From Vibrio neonatus (GTDB taxonomy: Bacteria; Pseudomonadota; Gammaproteobacteria; Enterobacterales; Vibrionaceae), in NCBI RefSeq assembly GCF_024346975.1, contig NZ_AP024885.1, forward strand, positions 1,488,001 through 1,552,000: DNA of 64,000 nucleotides, given 5' to 3'. The stretch's first letter is position 1; every line of letters starts with the position of its first letter. This document shows positions 18,560 to 27,611 of the stretch, in pieces. Made by a program: the position numbers and the translations under genes. Under the pieces are notes generated by a model. The model did not search any database, was not told the DNA's origin, and saw nothing but the letters and a program-made list of their open reading frames with translations.

Positions 18560-19102
18560 ATGATGCGTAAACTAGCCTGTGCTGCACTCGCTGTAGCAGC
18601 TACTTTTTCTGGCACAGCCTTTGCTGAAAGCCCAGCAGTAATGAGCAACTTCAACTATGACTATATCGATGCCCGTATCGGTATGGCTCCGTTGACCTTT
18701 GGCGCTGGTTTCAGTAAGTCAATTCACCCAAACGCACACTTCGTGACCACCATAGATTCTGAATTCGAAGATGACTACAACCTTCGTGCAGGTTTAGGTT
18801 TCCACGCTCCTGCGACTAACTGGGCAGACATTACCGGTGAAATGCTACTGCGCGTTGTCGATAACCATAAGTACAACAACGAAGTAGGCATGGAAGTGAA
18901 CCTTGGCTGGCGTCAATGGTTAGGTCCACAATTTGAAGTAGGCGGCCACGTTGGCTACGTGACTATCGACAGCGATGACGATTGGATGGGTGGCGTTTAT
19001 GGTCGATTCCACGCCACTGAACTCTTCTCTCTAGGCTTAGAAGGCAAAATCAATGACTTCTATGGCGATCAGTTAATGCTGACCACACGCTTTGTGTTCT
19101 AA
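18560..19102 (+). CDS. Small outer-membrane beta-barrel protein
   Basis: A 180-residue exported protein: signal peptide MMRKLACAALAVAATFSGTAFA, then alternating beta strands with aromatic ends (DARIGMAPLTFGAGFSK, GMEVNLGWRQWLG, VGGHVGYVTIDSDDD) and a terminal Phe (LTTRFVF), the usual outer-membrane barrel ending. The length suggests eight strands, OmpA/OmpW-like in size but not assigned to a named family. ATG at 18560 is chosen for the signal peptide; an in-frame start at 18494 would add 22 residues partly coded by sequence bordering the repeat. Confidence 0.75.
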   Translation: MMRKLACAALAVAATFSGTAFAESPAVMSNFNYDYIDARIGMAPLTFGAGFSKSIHPNAHFVTTIDSEFEDDYNLRAGLGFHAPATNWADITGEMLLRVVDNHKYNNEVGMEVNLGWRQWLGPQFEVGGHVGYVTIDSDDDWMGGVYGRFHATELFSLGLEGKINDFYGDQLMLTTRFVF

Positions 19103-19127
19103 TCATTAAGCGAATGATTCGATATAA

Positions 19128-19158
19128 AAATGGCTACCTATTAGGTAGCCATTTTTTG
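19128..19158 (+). terminator. Terminator of the OMP gene
   Basis: AAATGGCTACCTA (19128-19140) pairs with TAGGTAGCCATTT (19142-19154) and runs into T. The A-rich left flank makes it bidirectional, so it can also end the minus-strand DUF4250 gene. Confidence 0.85.
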
Positions 19159-19182
19159 TTTGATCCTGATAAATTTTAACGG

Positions 19183-19383
19183 TTAAAACTCATGGGATTT
19201 AAACTGATTGGTTAAAGGATCGTACTGATAACCCACGCCTGCAAGTTTATCGGCTAAACCACTGGCATCAATTTCATACACACTTGCTAGCTCTTCGATA
19301 CTGTCACACTCAAGACGAAGTTTTTCATTGACGATACCCAACAAGATGTTGCTATCCCAACGTTTAATATTACTTAAATCCAT
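19183..19383 (-). CDS. DUF4250 family small protein
   Basis: A 66-residue cytoplasmic protein matching DUF4250: NILLGIVNEKLRLECDSIEEL then VYEIDASGLADKLAGVGYQYD, with the family's typical NQFK ending. Function unknown. It reads as a small helical protein with an HTH-like pair of helices, but no DNA-binding role is established. Confidence 0.8.
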   Translation of the reverse strand: MDLSNIKRWDSNILLGIVNEKLRLECDSIEELASVYEIDASGLADKLAGVGYQYDPLTNQFKSHEF

Positions 19384-19465
19384 CGTTCCACCTCTGCGCT
19401 GCCCAAAATCCTTACTATAAGATTAGTTGTTCAGCGCTGATTTGACAGTGATCGCAGGCAAAATT

Positions 19466-20161
19466 TTAATAAAATAGCGGTAACAGAAAGTAACTTCCCA
19501 ACATGCAACATAGCCATGCCGTACCTACTTGCAGTATATGAGCCGTTGATGAACGAAACAGATGCCAGCACCAGGCAAATACCGCCAAAATTAACGCCGA
19601 AAATGCACAGATAATCGCATTTAGCACCCATTTTGTATCGCTAGGCCACACCCAATAGGCCTGAATCAATACCGACACTACCACTAGCATTAAAGAAATC
19701 ACGCCGGCAACGGGCAACAGCGTATGAAAAGCTTGCAAACGTGTTTTGGCTCTGATCATCAGCACATGCGCCAGCACCGCGCCTAAAAAAACAAGCTCTG
19801 AAATGGCTAAGCTTAATGAGCCGGCTAGAAATAGACTTTGATTGTTAACAATAGAGGCTAACCAAAGCATTAACGATGACAACAGTGCCAGCCACAACAA
19901 AAATATCGGCCCACTGTCTCGCGTTTTACCGGTTTTGCTTTGTACAGAGAAGTACACCAATAACGCCGCGGGAATAACAAATACCGGCATTGCGCCGCCA
20001 CTGACGAAAAACAGACAGGCGATAATCGGAATTTGGCGATGCAAACGCCCTCTTTGCCCAGGGCAAATTTCACCTTTAAGTAGCGCGATAATCAATACAG
20101 CCAATGCGCCTATGGTCATGGGCAGTAGAATATGAGTCGATAATTGAGCGTAAATGTGCAT
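19466..20161 (-). CDS. Polytopic membrane protein, unknown function
   Basis: A 231-residue, strongly hydrophobic protein with about seven predicted helices, including ILLPMTIGALAVLIIALL, FLLWLALLSSLMLWLAS and VISLMLVVVSVLIQAYWVW. Between helices 1 and 2 is a basic loop (KGEICPGQRGRLHRQ). No family motif was recognised. A 54-base gap separates it from the upstream outer-membrane barrel gene on the same strand, so they may share a transcript. Confidence 0.65.
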   Translation of the reverse strand: MHIYAQLSTHILLPMTIGALAVLIIALLKGEICPGQRGRLHRQIPIIACLFFVSGGAMPVFVIPAALLVYFSVQSKTGKTRDSGPIFLLWLALLSSLMLWLASIVNNQSLFLAGSLSLAISELVFLGAVLAHVLMIRAKTRLQAFHTLLPVAGVISLMLVVVSVLIQAYWVWPSDTKWVLNAIICAFSALILAVFAWCWHLFRSSTAHILQVGTAWLCCMLGSYFLLPLFY

Positions 20162-20215
20162 AAAACCGTTGTTCAGAATGTTGTAAAGGCAGTAGTGTAA
20201 CTATCATCACCTCGA

Positions 20216-21397
20216 TTACAATCCTGTTCCCACATTAAAGTAAAAAGCGCTATCCTCTTCACTAAATGCGATGTCTATTCCGCTGTGAATGCCGTATCTG
20301 CGAGCAATGAGATAACGAAAACCCGTGCCATACGCCCAATGCATGTCATCAAACATACTGCTGGCCCCTTCATTAGACGACCCAATACCGCTATTGCCAC
20401 CTACTCCGCCGAACAAAGAGACACTCCAACGAGGGGTAAACTGCCACATTAATTGGCTTTGATAAGAGCTGGTATGGTTTCCTTGATATCGATTAGCGGC
20501 AATGCCGCGCAAATTAATATCTGGGTACGCCAAAGGAGGCAGGCGCGATTCATTGGTGGTTAATGCGTTGTATTCCGCGGCAAAGGCGAGCGTCCATTGC
20601 GCCGCAATAGGCAGATACACTCGGCTAGCGGCTAAAAACGTCTCATAGTTATTGTCACTGCCAAACCCTTCTCGAAACCACAAATACTCGGCATTAAAAT
20701 CCCAACCACTGGTCGGATAAAACAGACTGTTTTTCGCGTCATATTCAAGATTAAACCCTAGCCCAGAGCTCTTAGTTTTGCCTAAGCTGTACGAATTGCC
20801 ATTACCAATACCGCTATTTAGCGTCACCTCACTGTCGGCATAAAACTGCTGAACACCAACAAACAGCGAAGTATCTGGCAGGCGAAATTGCAGTTTTTGT
20901 ATGCCGCCAAAACCTTCGGTTTCTAACTCCACCCCTTTGTCTTTTAATGCATCAGACGAAAATGGGTAAAACTGCATAATAGCGGAGCCAAATCCTATCC
21001 CGCCTAAATAGCGAATCGAATCTTCTTTCCACACTCGGCGATGCCCCAATAAAGCAAACCATGTGCCGTTTTCTGTCATGGCGCCACCTGCCACCGTTAC
21101 CGCAGGAGGAATAAGCCGCGCTCCGCCATCGACAGATTGCAATGCTACTTTGCGCCTTTGCTCTTTTTGCGCTTCCGTTTCGTGTAAAAACATCCCCACC
21201 ATGCCAAATCCATAGCCCACCGCAGGTTCGGTGATGATGACTGGAATAGGCAAAAATCCGTAAGCGTTTTCCGCTAGGTACTCTCCCATATCGAACTGAC
21301 CATCCAATGGATCAGTAAAGCTGGTTGCGTAAGAAAAATTGGCACCCAAACTGGCTAATCCAAGCCCTAACGTACATCGACACAAGGTTCTCATCAT
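20216..21397 (-). CDS. BamA/TamA-like (D15) outer-membrane barrel without POTRA domains
   Basis: A 393-residue protein with a signal peptide (CTLGLGLASLGANFSYA) and a beta barrel resembling the C-terminal half of Omp85 proteins: FLPIPVIITEPAVGYGFGMVG, TSGWDFNAEYLW, INLRGIAANRYQGN (an LRGY-like turn) and WSVSLFGGVGG. No POTRA repeat fits the length. It ends GTGL rather than in an aromatic residue, unusual for this class. Start: ATG at 21397 or 21394; an in-frame TTG at 21403 is less likely. A second barrel of this type is at 59524-60885. Confidence 0.78.
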   Translation of the reverse strand: MMRTLCRCTLGLGLASLGANFSYATSFTDPLDGQFDMGEYLAENAYGFLPIPVIITEPAVGYGFGMVGMFLHETEAQKEQRRKVALQSVDGGARLIPPAVTVAGGAMTENGTWFALLGHRRVWKEDSIRYLGGIGFGSAIMQFYPFSSDALKDKGVELETEGFGGIQKLQFRLPDTSLFVGVQQFYADSEVTLNSGIGNGNSYSLGKTKSSGLGFNLEYDAKNSLFYPTSGWDFNAEYLWFREGFGSDNNYETFLAASRVYLPIAAQWTLAFAAEYNALTTNESRLPPLAYPDINLRGIAANRYQGNHTSSYQSQLMWQFTPRWSVSLFGGVGGNSGIGSSNEGASSMFDDMHWAYGTGFRYLIARRYGIHSGIDIAFSEEDSAFYFNVGTGL

Positions 21398-21522
21398 ATT
21401 CAATAAATCTTATATATATGAAATTAAAGGAGTATTGCTTCAGTATATATATAATTAGGCCATGCGCTAGCTAACATTTACACGAATAGATATAATGCAC
21501 AGCTTGCTGACAGAGGCTAACA

Positions 21523-23961
21523 ATGCACAACTCTATACCCCCTATCTACGAACATAAAAAATATTGGGCTGAGTGCTACGGAATTGCACCCTTTTTACCC
21601 ACCACCCGCAAAGAAATGGACGCGTTAGGTTGGGATAGTTGCGACATCATCATCATTACCGGTGACGCCTATGTGGATCACCCTAGCTTTGGGATGGCGA
21701 TTATTGGTCGTCTTTTAGAAGCGCAAGGCTTTCGGGTCGGCATCATTGCCCAGCCACGTTGGAGCAACAAAGACGATTTCATGACATTGGGTGAACCCAA
21801 CCTGTTTTTCGGCATCACCGCCGGTAACATGGACTCAATGATCAACCGTTACACCTCAGACAGAAAACTGCGTCACGACGATGCGTACACGCCCAATAAT
21901 GAAGGGGGTAAACGACCTGATCGCGCAACTTTAGTCTATTCTCAGCGTTGTCGTGAAGCCTACAAGCACATCCCGATTGTGTTAGGTGGCATAGAAGCCA
22001 GCCTGCGCCGCATTGCCCACTACGATTACTGGTCTGATAAAGTGCGTCGCTCCGTATTGTTGGATGCCAAAGCGGACTTACTGCTGTTTGGTAACGCTGA
22101 GCGCGCTTTAATTGAAGTGGCGCATCGTCTTGCCGACGGTGAAGATATCAGTGAACTGACCAATATCCGCGGTACAGCCGTGAACCTTGCTGAGCCACCT
22201 GCGGGCTACAGCATTATCGATTCCTCACGTATTGAGAAACCGGGTAAAGCCTTTGTGCCAACCAACCCTTATGAGGTGGAAAGCAACTGTAGCGACAAAA
22301 CGGAAGATGCCAGCGAGAGCAAACCAGAACCAGTAATAATACGTCCTACTCGTCATGACGCTGAAACCACAGCGGTACGCCTGCCCGCATTTGAAAAACT
22401 GCACAATGACCGCATTTTGTACGCGCACGCCAGTCGCATCATGCACTTAGAAACCAACCCTCATTCAGGACGTGCGCTTATTCAGCGTCATGGCAATCGT
22501 GAATTGTGGGTAAACCGCCCTCCATTTCCTCTTTCTACCGAAGAGATGGATTATGTGTTTGGTTTGTATTTTGCTCGTGTCCCGCACCCTATGTACGGCA
22601 AAGCCAAAATTCCCGCTTATGACATGATCAAAACCTCGGTTAATATTATGCGCGGCTGTTTTGGCGGCTGTTCATTCTGCTCGATTACCGAGCACGAAGG
22701 ACGCATCATTCAAAACCGCTCTCAAGAATCCATAATTAGCGAATTAGAAGACATTCGCGACAAAGTACCCGGTTTTACCGGCACAATTTCCGATCTTGGC
22801 GGTCCAACTGCGAACATGTACCGCTTAGGCTGTAGCATCCCTAAAGCGGAAGCTTCCTGTCGTCGCCCATCGTGTGTCTTCCCAGGTATTTGTAATAAAC
22901 TCAATACCGATCATAAACACACCATCGACTTATATCGCGCTGCGCGCAATGTGGACGGCGTGAAAAAAGTCATGATAGCCTCAGGCGTGCGTTACGATCT
23001 CGCCATTGAATCACCAGAATACGTTCGAGAGCTGGTCACTCACCACGTTGGTGGCTATCTAAAAATTGCCCCAGAGCACACCGAAACAGGGCCTTTAGAC
23101 AAAATGATGAAACCGGGCATGGGCACCTATGACCGTTTCAAAGAGATGTTCGAAAAATACAGCAAAGAAGCAGGTAAAAAACAATATTTGATCCCCTACT
23201 TCATCTCTGCCCATCCCGGCACCGAAGATGAAGATATGGTCAACCTCGCGCTGTGGCTAAAAGCCAACAACTACGAGTGCGATCAGGTACAAAACTTTTA
23301 CCCATCGCCTATGTGTAATGCCACCGCTATGTATTACTCAGAGACTAACCCTCTCAAACGCGTTAAATACAAAAAACGTGAAGATGTTCCTGTAGCCAAA
23401 GGCGAGCGTCAGCGTCGCTTACACAAAGCTCTGCTTCGTTATCACGATCCAGCCAACTGGCCATTGATTCGTGAAGCCTTGATCAACTTAGGCAAAAAAC
23501 ACTTAATTGGCGATAAGCCGAACTGTCTTGTGCCAGAGGAAGACCTGAGCATACAAACGCCTGCACAGCGTCGTAAGTCAGGCCGTCACGGTGCGCACCG
23601 CTTTGCCACCAAGCATACAGATAACCAACCGGATATCCGTAAGCCAAATTCCAATGGCAAGCCAAAACAGGGACAACAAAAGTCTCGCAATGGCAACAAC
23701 CCACAAGCAACGGCTGGTAAAGGGCGTAAACCCCAAGGGCATCATTCACAAGGCAATGATTCGCAAAGAAATGGATCACAAGGGAATGGCTCGCAAGGAA
23801 ACAGCCAGCAAGGTAATAAAACCCACAGGCGCGATGGTCAAAGAGGTTCAGGACAAAACAATTCTGGGAAAAATGGCTCTGGACAAAATAATGGCGGTCA
23901 GCAAACTAGGCCACATGCAGGCAAACCTAAAGCAGGTAAAAAGCCAACACGTCACCGCTAG
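21523..23961 (+). CDS. ygiQ: YgiQ family radical SAM protein
   Basis: An 812-residue YgiQ homologue. The N-terminus is [21 protein letters not shown], typical of the family. The radical SAM cluster motif [14 protein letters not shown] lies near residues 375-388 (CxxxCxxC). Further signatures: [28 protein letters not shown] and [17 protein letters not shown]. An acidic insert occurs near residues 255-275. The last 120 residues are low-complexity, basic and rich in Gly, Gln, Asn and Ser, with repeated GNGSQGN/GNDSQ units. The reaction catalysed is not known. Confidence 0.92.
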   Translation: MHNSIPPIYEHKKYWAECYGIAPFLPTTRKEMDALGWDSCDIIIITGDAYVDHPSFGMAIIGRLLEAQGFRVGIIAQPRWSNKDDFMTLGEPNLFFGITAGNMDSMINRYTSDRKLRHDDAYTPNNEGGKRPDRATLVYSQRCREAYKHIPIVLGGIEASLRRIAHYDYWSDKVRRSVLLDAKADLLLFGNAERALIEVAHRLADGEDISELTNIRGTAVNLAEPPAGYSIIDSSRIEKPGKAFVPTNPYEVESNCSDKTEDASESKPEPVIIRPTRHDAETTAVRLPAFEKLHNDRILYAHASRIMHLETNPHSGRALIQRHGNRELWVNRPPFPLSTEEMDYVFGLYFARVPHPMYGKAKIPAYDMIKTSVNIMRGCFGGCSFCSITEHEGRIIQNRSQESIISELEDIRDKVPGFTGTISDLGGPTANMYRLGCSIPKAEASCRRPSCVFPGICNKLNTDHKHTIDLYRAARNVDGVKKVMIASGVRYDLAIESPEYVRELVTHHVGGYLKIAPEHTETGPLDKMMKPGMGTYDRFKEMFEKYSKEAGKKQYLIPYFISAHPGTEDEDMVNLALWLKANNYECDQVQNFYPSPMCNATAMYYSETNPLKRVKYKKREDVPVAKGERQRRLHKALLRYHDPANWPLIREALINLGKKHLIGDKPNCLVPEEDLSIQTPAQRRKSGRHGAHRFATKHTDNQPDIRKPNSNGKPKQGQQKSRNGNNPQATAGKGRKPQGHHSQGNDSQRNGSQGNGSQGNSQQGNKTHRRDGQRGSGQNNSGKNGSGQNNGGQQTRPHAGKPKAGKKPTRHR

Positions 23962-23981
23962 TCTCGACTAAGCATACGATT

Positions 23982-24018
23982 AAGGCCGCTATATATTCCT
24001 ATATAGCGGCCTTTTTAT
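23982..24018 (+). terminator. Terminator of ygiQ
   Basis: AAGGCCGCTATAT (23982-23994) pairs perfectly with ATATAGCGGCCTT (24001-24013), then TTTATT. It separates ygiQ from a convergent exporter gene and may work in both directions. Confidence 0.85.
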
Positions 24019-24046
24019 TACCTGTATACCCGTCTAATACCCAGCA

Positions 24047-26521
24047 CTAGTTAGGTTCAAATCGATGCAAAAACGCAGGTAGAATTAATAAGCTAAAACA
24101 CAGTATAGCGCTCAATGCGATGCTCAAAATAACCCCTATCGAATACATCCCCTGATGATCAGATAAGGTCAATGCGCCAAAGGTAGCAAGGGTGGTAAGG
24201 CAACTGATTAAAGTCGCTTTGGGAGTGGACGCGGCAAAGAATCGAGTGATGGTTTGCTCATGCCTAAAACGCTTCACAATATGAATACCATTATCTACGC
24301 CCAAACCAAAAATAAGCGGTATCACAATGATATTGGCCATGTTTAACGATTGTCCAAACCAATGCGCAATGGCCAGCGTGGTGCTGGTAGTTAACAGTAG
24401 CGGAATGAAAATAAAGATAATATCGCGCTTATGATCGACGGTTAAAAAGAGAATAAACGTAATACTGACAATAGAAATGCCTATCGCAATATAAAACGCT
24501 TTCACCACGATATCACCCACTTTCTGCTCGGCGACAGCGCGACCGGTTGCTAGCGGCGCAACCTGCTGCACCGCTGTGACAAAGGCATTCACCGCGCTCA
24601 CATCACGCATATCTCCAGAAGGGAGCACCGACACCAACCACTGACCGTCTGCCGAAATATATTTAGTGCGAATATCCTCAGGTAACATCGCCACCGTAGG
24701 CTCAGTGATCTGACCGCCTTTAGTCAGTAAGGTGGATAAAGGTTGTAGCTCAGAAGTTAAGTGGCGCTGTAAGGTGCTGATACTGCTATTGGTCATATCG
24801 CCATGCTTGATATTCACGCCATTGCTTTGCAGTAAATCGGCATGCTTATCTAAAAACTGCTTTAAACTCATTGCCTTAACATGTACATGCGATGCTCTGC
24901 TATCAGACGAGCTTGCGATTTTTTGCAGCTGCGCCACTCGACTTGAAAAATCATTAGGTAGGTACGATAGCGCACTGACCGTAGTCGCTACTTCGGTTTT
25001 TTTCGCTAACTGCTGCTGCCACTGGCGAGCTTGCTGTTTGTCTTTTGCTACTGCTAAAAGTTGATAGTTGGAGCTTAATTTATGGTCTTGTAACCATTGT
25101 AAGGTTTCCACCGATTCAGAGTTTTTGTTCTTTAACACTAATGTTGAAAAATCAAACTTAAACTGCATTGCGCCAAAAATAGTGACACAAGCACCAATAA
25201 ACGTGAGCTTAATGATGCGTTTATGATAGGTGATGATCCACTCACCCAACTTCATAAATGCTTTAGAGCGTTTGGCATGACTGCGTTTGACTTCTGGATA
25301 ACCAAAAAACTGCAAAAACAAAGGGATCACTAAAAATGTTGCCAGCAAACCTAAAATCATGCCTGCGGCGGAAATAATGCCTAGCTCACCTAAGCCGGTA
25401 TAAGCTGTGGGATAGAAACTTAAAAAACCAATTGCCGAAGATAGCGCACACAAACCTAATGGAGAGATGCTGTGTTGTATAGACAGCAATAAACTCTGAT
25501 CGTTGTCATGCCCTTTCAGACGCTGCTCATAAATGTGCAAACTCAAATGCACCGCAAAATCGACCCCTAAGCCGATAAAAATCACCATAAACACAATGGA
25601 GATGGTATTAAATGCCCCTACCAGCAATAAGCCTGCGGCAAATGTCCAAATTAAGCCCACGACGACTGCAAGATAACTCGCCACAATAATTCTGAATGAA
25701 CGGATCCCGACCGCCAAAATGAGGATCAGCGCAATCAAAGAGACAATGCCTGCTAATTTGACGCTATTATTGGCATCTTGCACTTCATCAAAATCTAACG
25801 CCGTTTGTCCGGTGACTCGCACCATGACATCGGCTGACATTCCCACACTGGAAATAACATTACGCACCGCGCTCATGGTCAATTTGTTTGCATCAGCCTG
25901 CGCGACATCAGATAAAGCATTGAGAGTAATAACATAGCCATTTTTCGGCGCAATATTGGCAAATAGCAACCCACGCCAATCAACGTCTTTATCATTAGCC
26001 GCTTGAGTTAAGGGTTGCAACAGTATTGAAATTTCTGATGTGGATTTAGGCTGACTAAGCGCGCTATCCAATGCCCCTAAATAATGGGAAAGCTGCTGGG
26101 TTTCCATTAATACCGTCGCATTTGGCATCAATAGAGATACTTTGTTTTGAAAGGCGGAAAACTCAGCTTTGCTTAAAAAACCAACCGCATAGTGATCAAA
26201 CCAAGGCAAAGTAGAAGGAGCCAACACATCAGTAAACTGCTTATCGTTTCTAAATGCATTCACTAATTGCTTGGTGGCTGTTTTGGCTTGCTGATCGTCT
26301 TTGGATGACACCACAACGATAATATTGCCAGTATCGGGAAACTGGGCTTCTACAGCATCAAGGTTGTCACGCCACGGCCCATGTTGTTCGACTAGTTCAC
26401 TAAGATCGGCATTGATCGAAAAGTGTTTAACGCCATAAAAAGCAGCCGCCATAGTGACGGAAACAAGCAGTAATAACAGCAACTTTGGAAAGCGAATTAT
26501 TATATTAGTGAAACGTTGCAC
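24047..26521 (-). CDS. MMPL/RND-superfamily exporter
   Basis: An 824-residue membrane protein with the two-fold MMPL plan: helix, large periplasmic loop, five helices, then the same again. Segment GIVSLIALILILAVGIRSFRI begins the first bundle; GLGVDFAVHLSLHIYEQRL and GLGVDNGIHIVKRFRHE carry the conserved Asp of each half, needed for proton use in related exporters. The first loop contains DLSELVEQHGPWRDNLDA, as in hopanoid-type (HpnN-like) or lipid exporters. GTG start, with AGAGG upstream. Substrate unknown; a lipid or hydrophobic cargo is an inference. Confidence 0.82.
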   Translation of the reverse strand: MQRFTNIIIRFPKLLLLLLVSVTMAAAFYGVKHFSINADLSELVEQHGPWRDNLDAVEAQFPDTGNIIVVVSSKDDQQAKTATKQLVNAFRNDKQFTDVLAPSTLPWFDHYAVGFLSKAEFSAFQNKVSLLMPNATVLMETQQLSHYLGALDSALSQPKSTSEISILLQPLTQAANDKDVDWRGLLFANIAPKNGYVITLNALSDVAQADANKLTMSAVRNVISSVGMSADVMVRVTGQTALDFDEVQDANNSVKLAGIVSLIALILILAVGIRSFRIIVASYLAVVVGLIWTFAAGLLLVGAFNTISIVFMVIFIGLGVDFAVHLSLHIYEQRLKGHDNDQSLLLSIQHSISPLGLCALSSAIGFLSFYPTAYTGLGELGIISAAGMILGLLATFLVIPLFLQFFGYPEVKRSHAKRSKAFMKLGEWIITYHKRIIKLTFIGACVTIFGAMQFKFDFSTLVLKNKNSESVETLQWLQDHKLSSNYQLLAVAKDKQQARQWQQQLAKKTEVATTVSALSYLPNDFSSRVAQLQKIASSSDSRASHVHVKAMSLKQFLDKHADLLQSNGVNIKHGDMTNSSISTLQRHLTSELQPLSTLLTKGGQITEPTVAMLPEDIRTKYISADGQWLVSVLPSGDMRDVSAVNAFVTAVQQVAPLATGRAVAEQKVGDIVVKAFYIAIGISIVSITFILFLTVDHKRDIIFIFIPLLLTTSTTLAIAHWFGQSLNMANIIVIPLIFGLGVDNGIHIVKRFRHEQTITRFFAASTPKATLISCLTTLATFGALTLSDHQGMYSIGVILSIALSAILCFSLLILPAFLHRFEPN

Positions 26522-26682
26522 TGTTGTTGCCTCTAACGAACAAGGGTCAAAAAAATTGGCTAAAAAAACTAAAGCCGTAATATACCTTGCGAGAAAATTT
26601 ATACGTCATTAAATCTGCGAAAGTCACAAAAACGTCACTTTCGAGCGACACAATATCATTTTAAGTCAAAGATAGTCAGTCC

Positions 26683-27471
26683 TTGAAAAGTCTTAAACGT
26701 TATCAATATGAACGCTATGCGGTATTGTGCCGACTGGCATATCCGCGCATTTTTAAGCAAACCGCATTTGGCTTTGATCCTAATGGTCAAAGAATCATAC
26801 GGAATGCTGAACAAAAAATCATTGCTCGGGTGCTATGGAATAAAAAACGTCAAGAAGTCGTTTTAGTGATCAAAGGCTCCCACAGCGTGAAAGACTGGCT
26901 ACTCAATCTCGCCTTTTGGCATCGAAGTTGCCAACGCTTTGGTTTGAATTATTCTATTCATGCTGGCTTTCACTATCTATTATCTCAAGAAAGTCCGCCG
27001 TCACATAGAGATGATCGTTTAGGTTTGTCAGTATTTGAGAGAGTGCTCGATATTGTGGGACCTTTATTAGACAAAGGCATGCGTCTTGTGATCACAGGCC
27101 ACTCTTCAGGAGGCGCAATTGGTTGTGTCATTGGCGATTACATAGAGCAGCGCTACCCAAAAGCCATCAAACGTATCGTCACCTTTGGTCAACCTGCCGC
27201 AGGATGTTGGCGCTTTAAAAAACGCTATAGACTGCCGCATAAAACCTATCGAGTCTGTTGCGATCTCGATATTGTCACTTTCATGCCACTCATCCCTTTC
27301 GCATATTGGCATGTCGGAAAACTGCTCTGGCTATACAACGGTCGCATCTACGAAAACACCCCCACCATAATGCGCCTAGGCCGCTCCCTAATCAGCTGGG
27401 TAATCCGCCCCTTCTCCTACCACCTAATGAGCAAATACATCCGCAACAAAGACTTCTTCGATGAACATTAA
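26683..27471 (+). CDS. Class 3 lipase-like alpha/beta hydrolase
   Basis: A 262-residue protein of the fungal lipase (class 3) type without a signal peptide. The nucleophile elbow is GHSSGG with S141, the acid is probably D196 in CDLDIVTFMP, and H247 in FSYHLMSKY is the likely histidine. VIKGSHSVKDWLLNLAFW corresponds to the conserved oxyanion region. Start is TTG at 26683; no upstream ATG in frame was found. From about 27355 the codons shift to C-ending and CTA forms unlike the rest of the gene. Function unknown beyond a probable esterase. Confidence 0.78.
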   Translation: MKSLKRYQYERYAVLCRLAYPRIFKQTAFGFDPNGQRIIRNAEQKIIARVLWNKKRQEVVLVIKGSHSVKDWLLNLAFWHRSCQRFGLNYSIHAGFHYLLSQESPPSHRDDRLGLSVFERVLDIVGPLLDKGMRLVITGHSSGGAIGCVIGDYIEQRYPKAIKRIVTFGQPAAGCWRFKKRYRLPHKTYRVCCDLDIVTFMPLIPFAYWHVGKLLWLYNGRIYENTPTIMRLGRSLISWVIRPFSYHLMSKYIRNKDFFDEH

Positions 27472-27472
27472 T

Positions 27473-27498
27473 TGCGGGGTCAGGTCTTGAAATTTGCA
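27473..27498 (+). repeat. 26-bp repeated motif, inverted copy at 48015-48040
   Basis: A 26-base sequence starting TGCGGGGTCAGG and ending AATTTGCA directly follows the lipase stop. An exact reverse-complement copy lies at 48015-48040, 20.5 kb away. Such an exact match is not expected by chance. I recall GGGGTCAGG-type motifs near REP-associated transposase genes; no such gene is in the window. Confidence 0.8.
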
Positions 27499-27572
27499 CG
27501 CTTGCCGTTTTTGACTCTCACTACAGCTTTGCACGCAACTTGCGTTCAAGGTTTAAGATTCAAGCTCTAGGT

Positions 27573-27603
27573 AAATGATGCAGCGCTACGCACTGCATCA
27601 TTT
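27573..27603 (-). terminator. Hairpin after oppA-like gene
   Basis: AAATGATGCAG (27573-27583) pairs perfectly with CTGCATCATTT (27593-27603), directly after the minus-strand stop at 27612. The T-tract beyond the stem is short, so termination efficiency is uncertain. Confidence 0.6.
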
Positions 27604-27611
27604 GTCGCCAT

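Noticed and set aside
24732..25064. 110-codon frame opposite the MMPL exporter
   Set aside because: A shadow of the exporter coding strand, with composition mirroring it.
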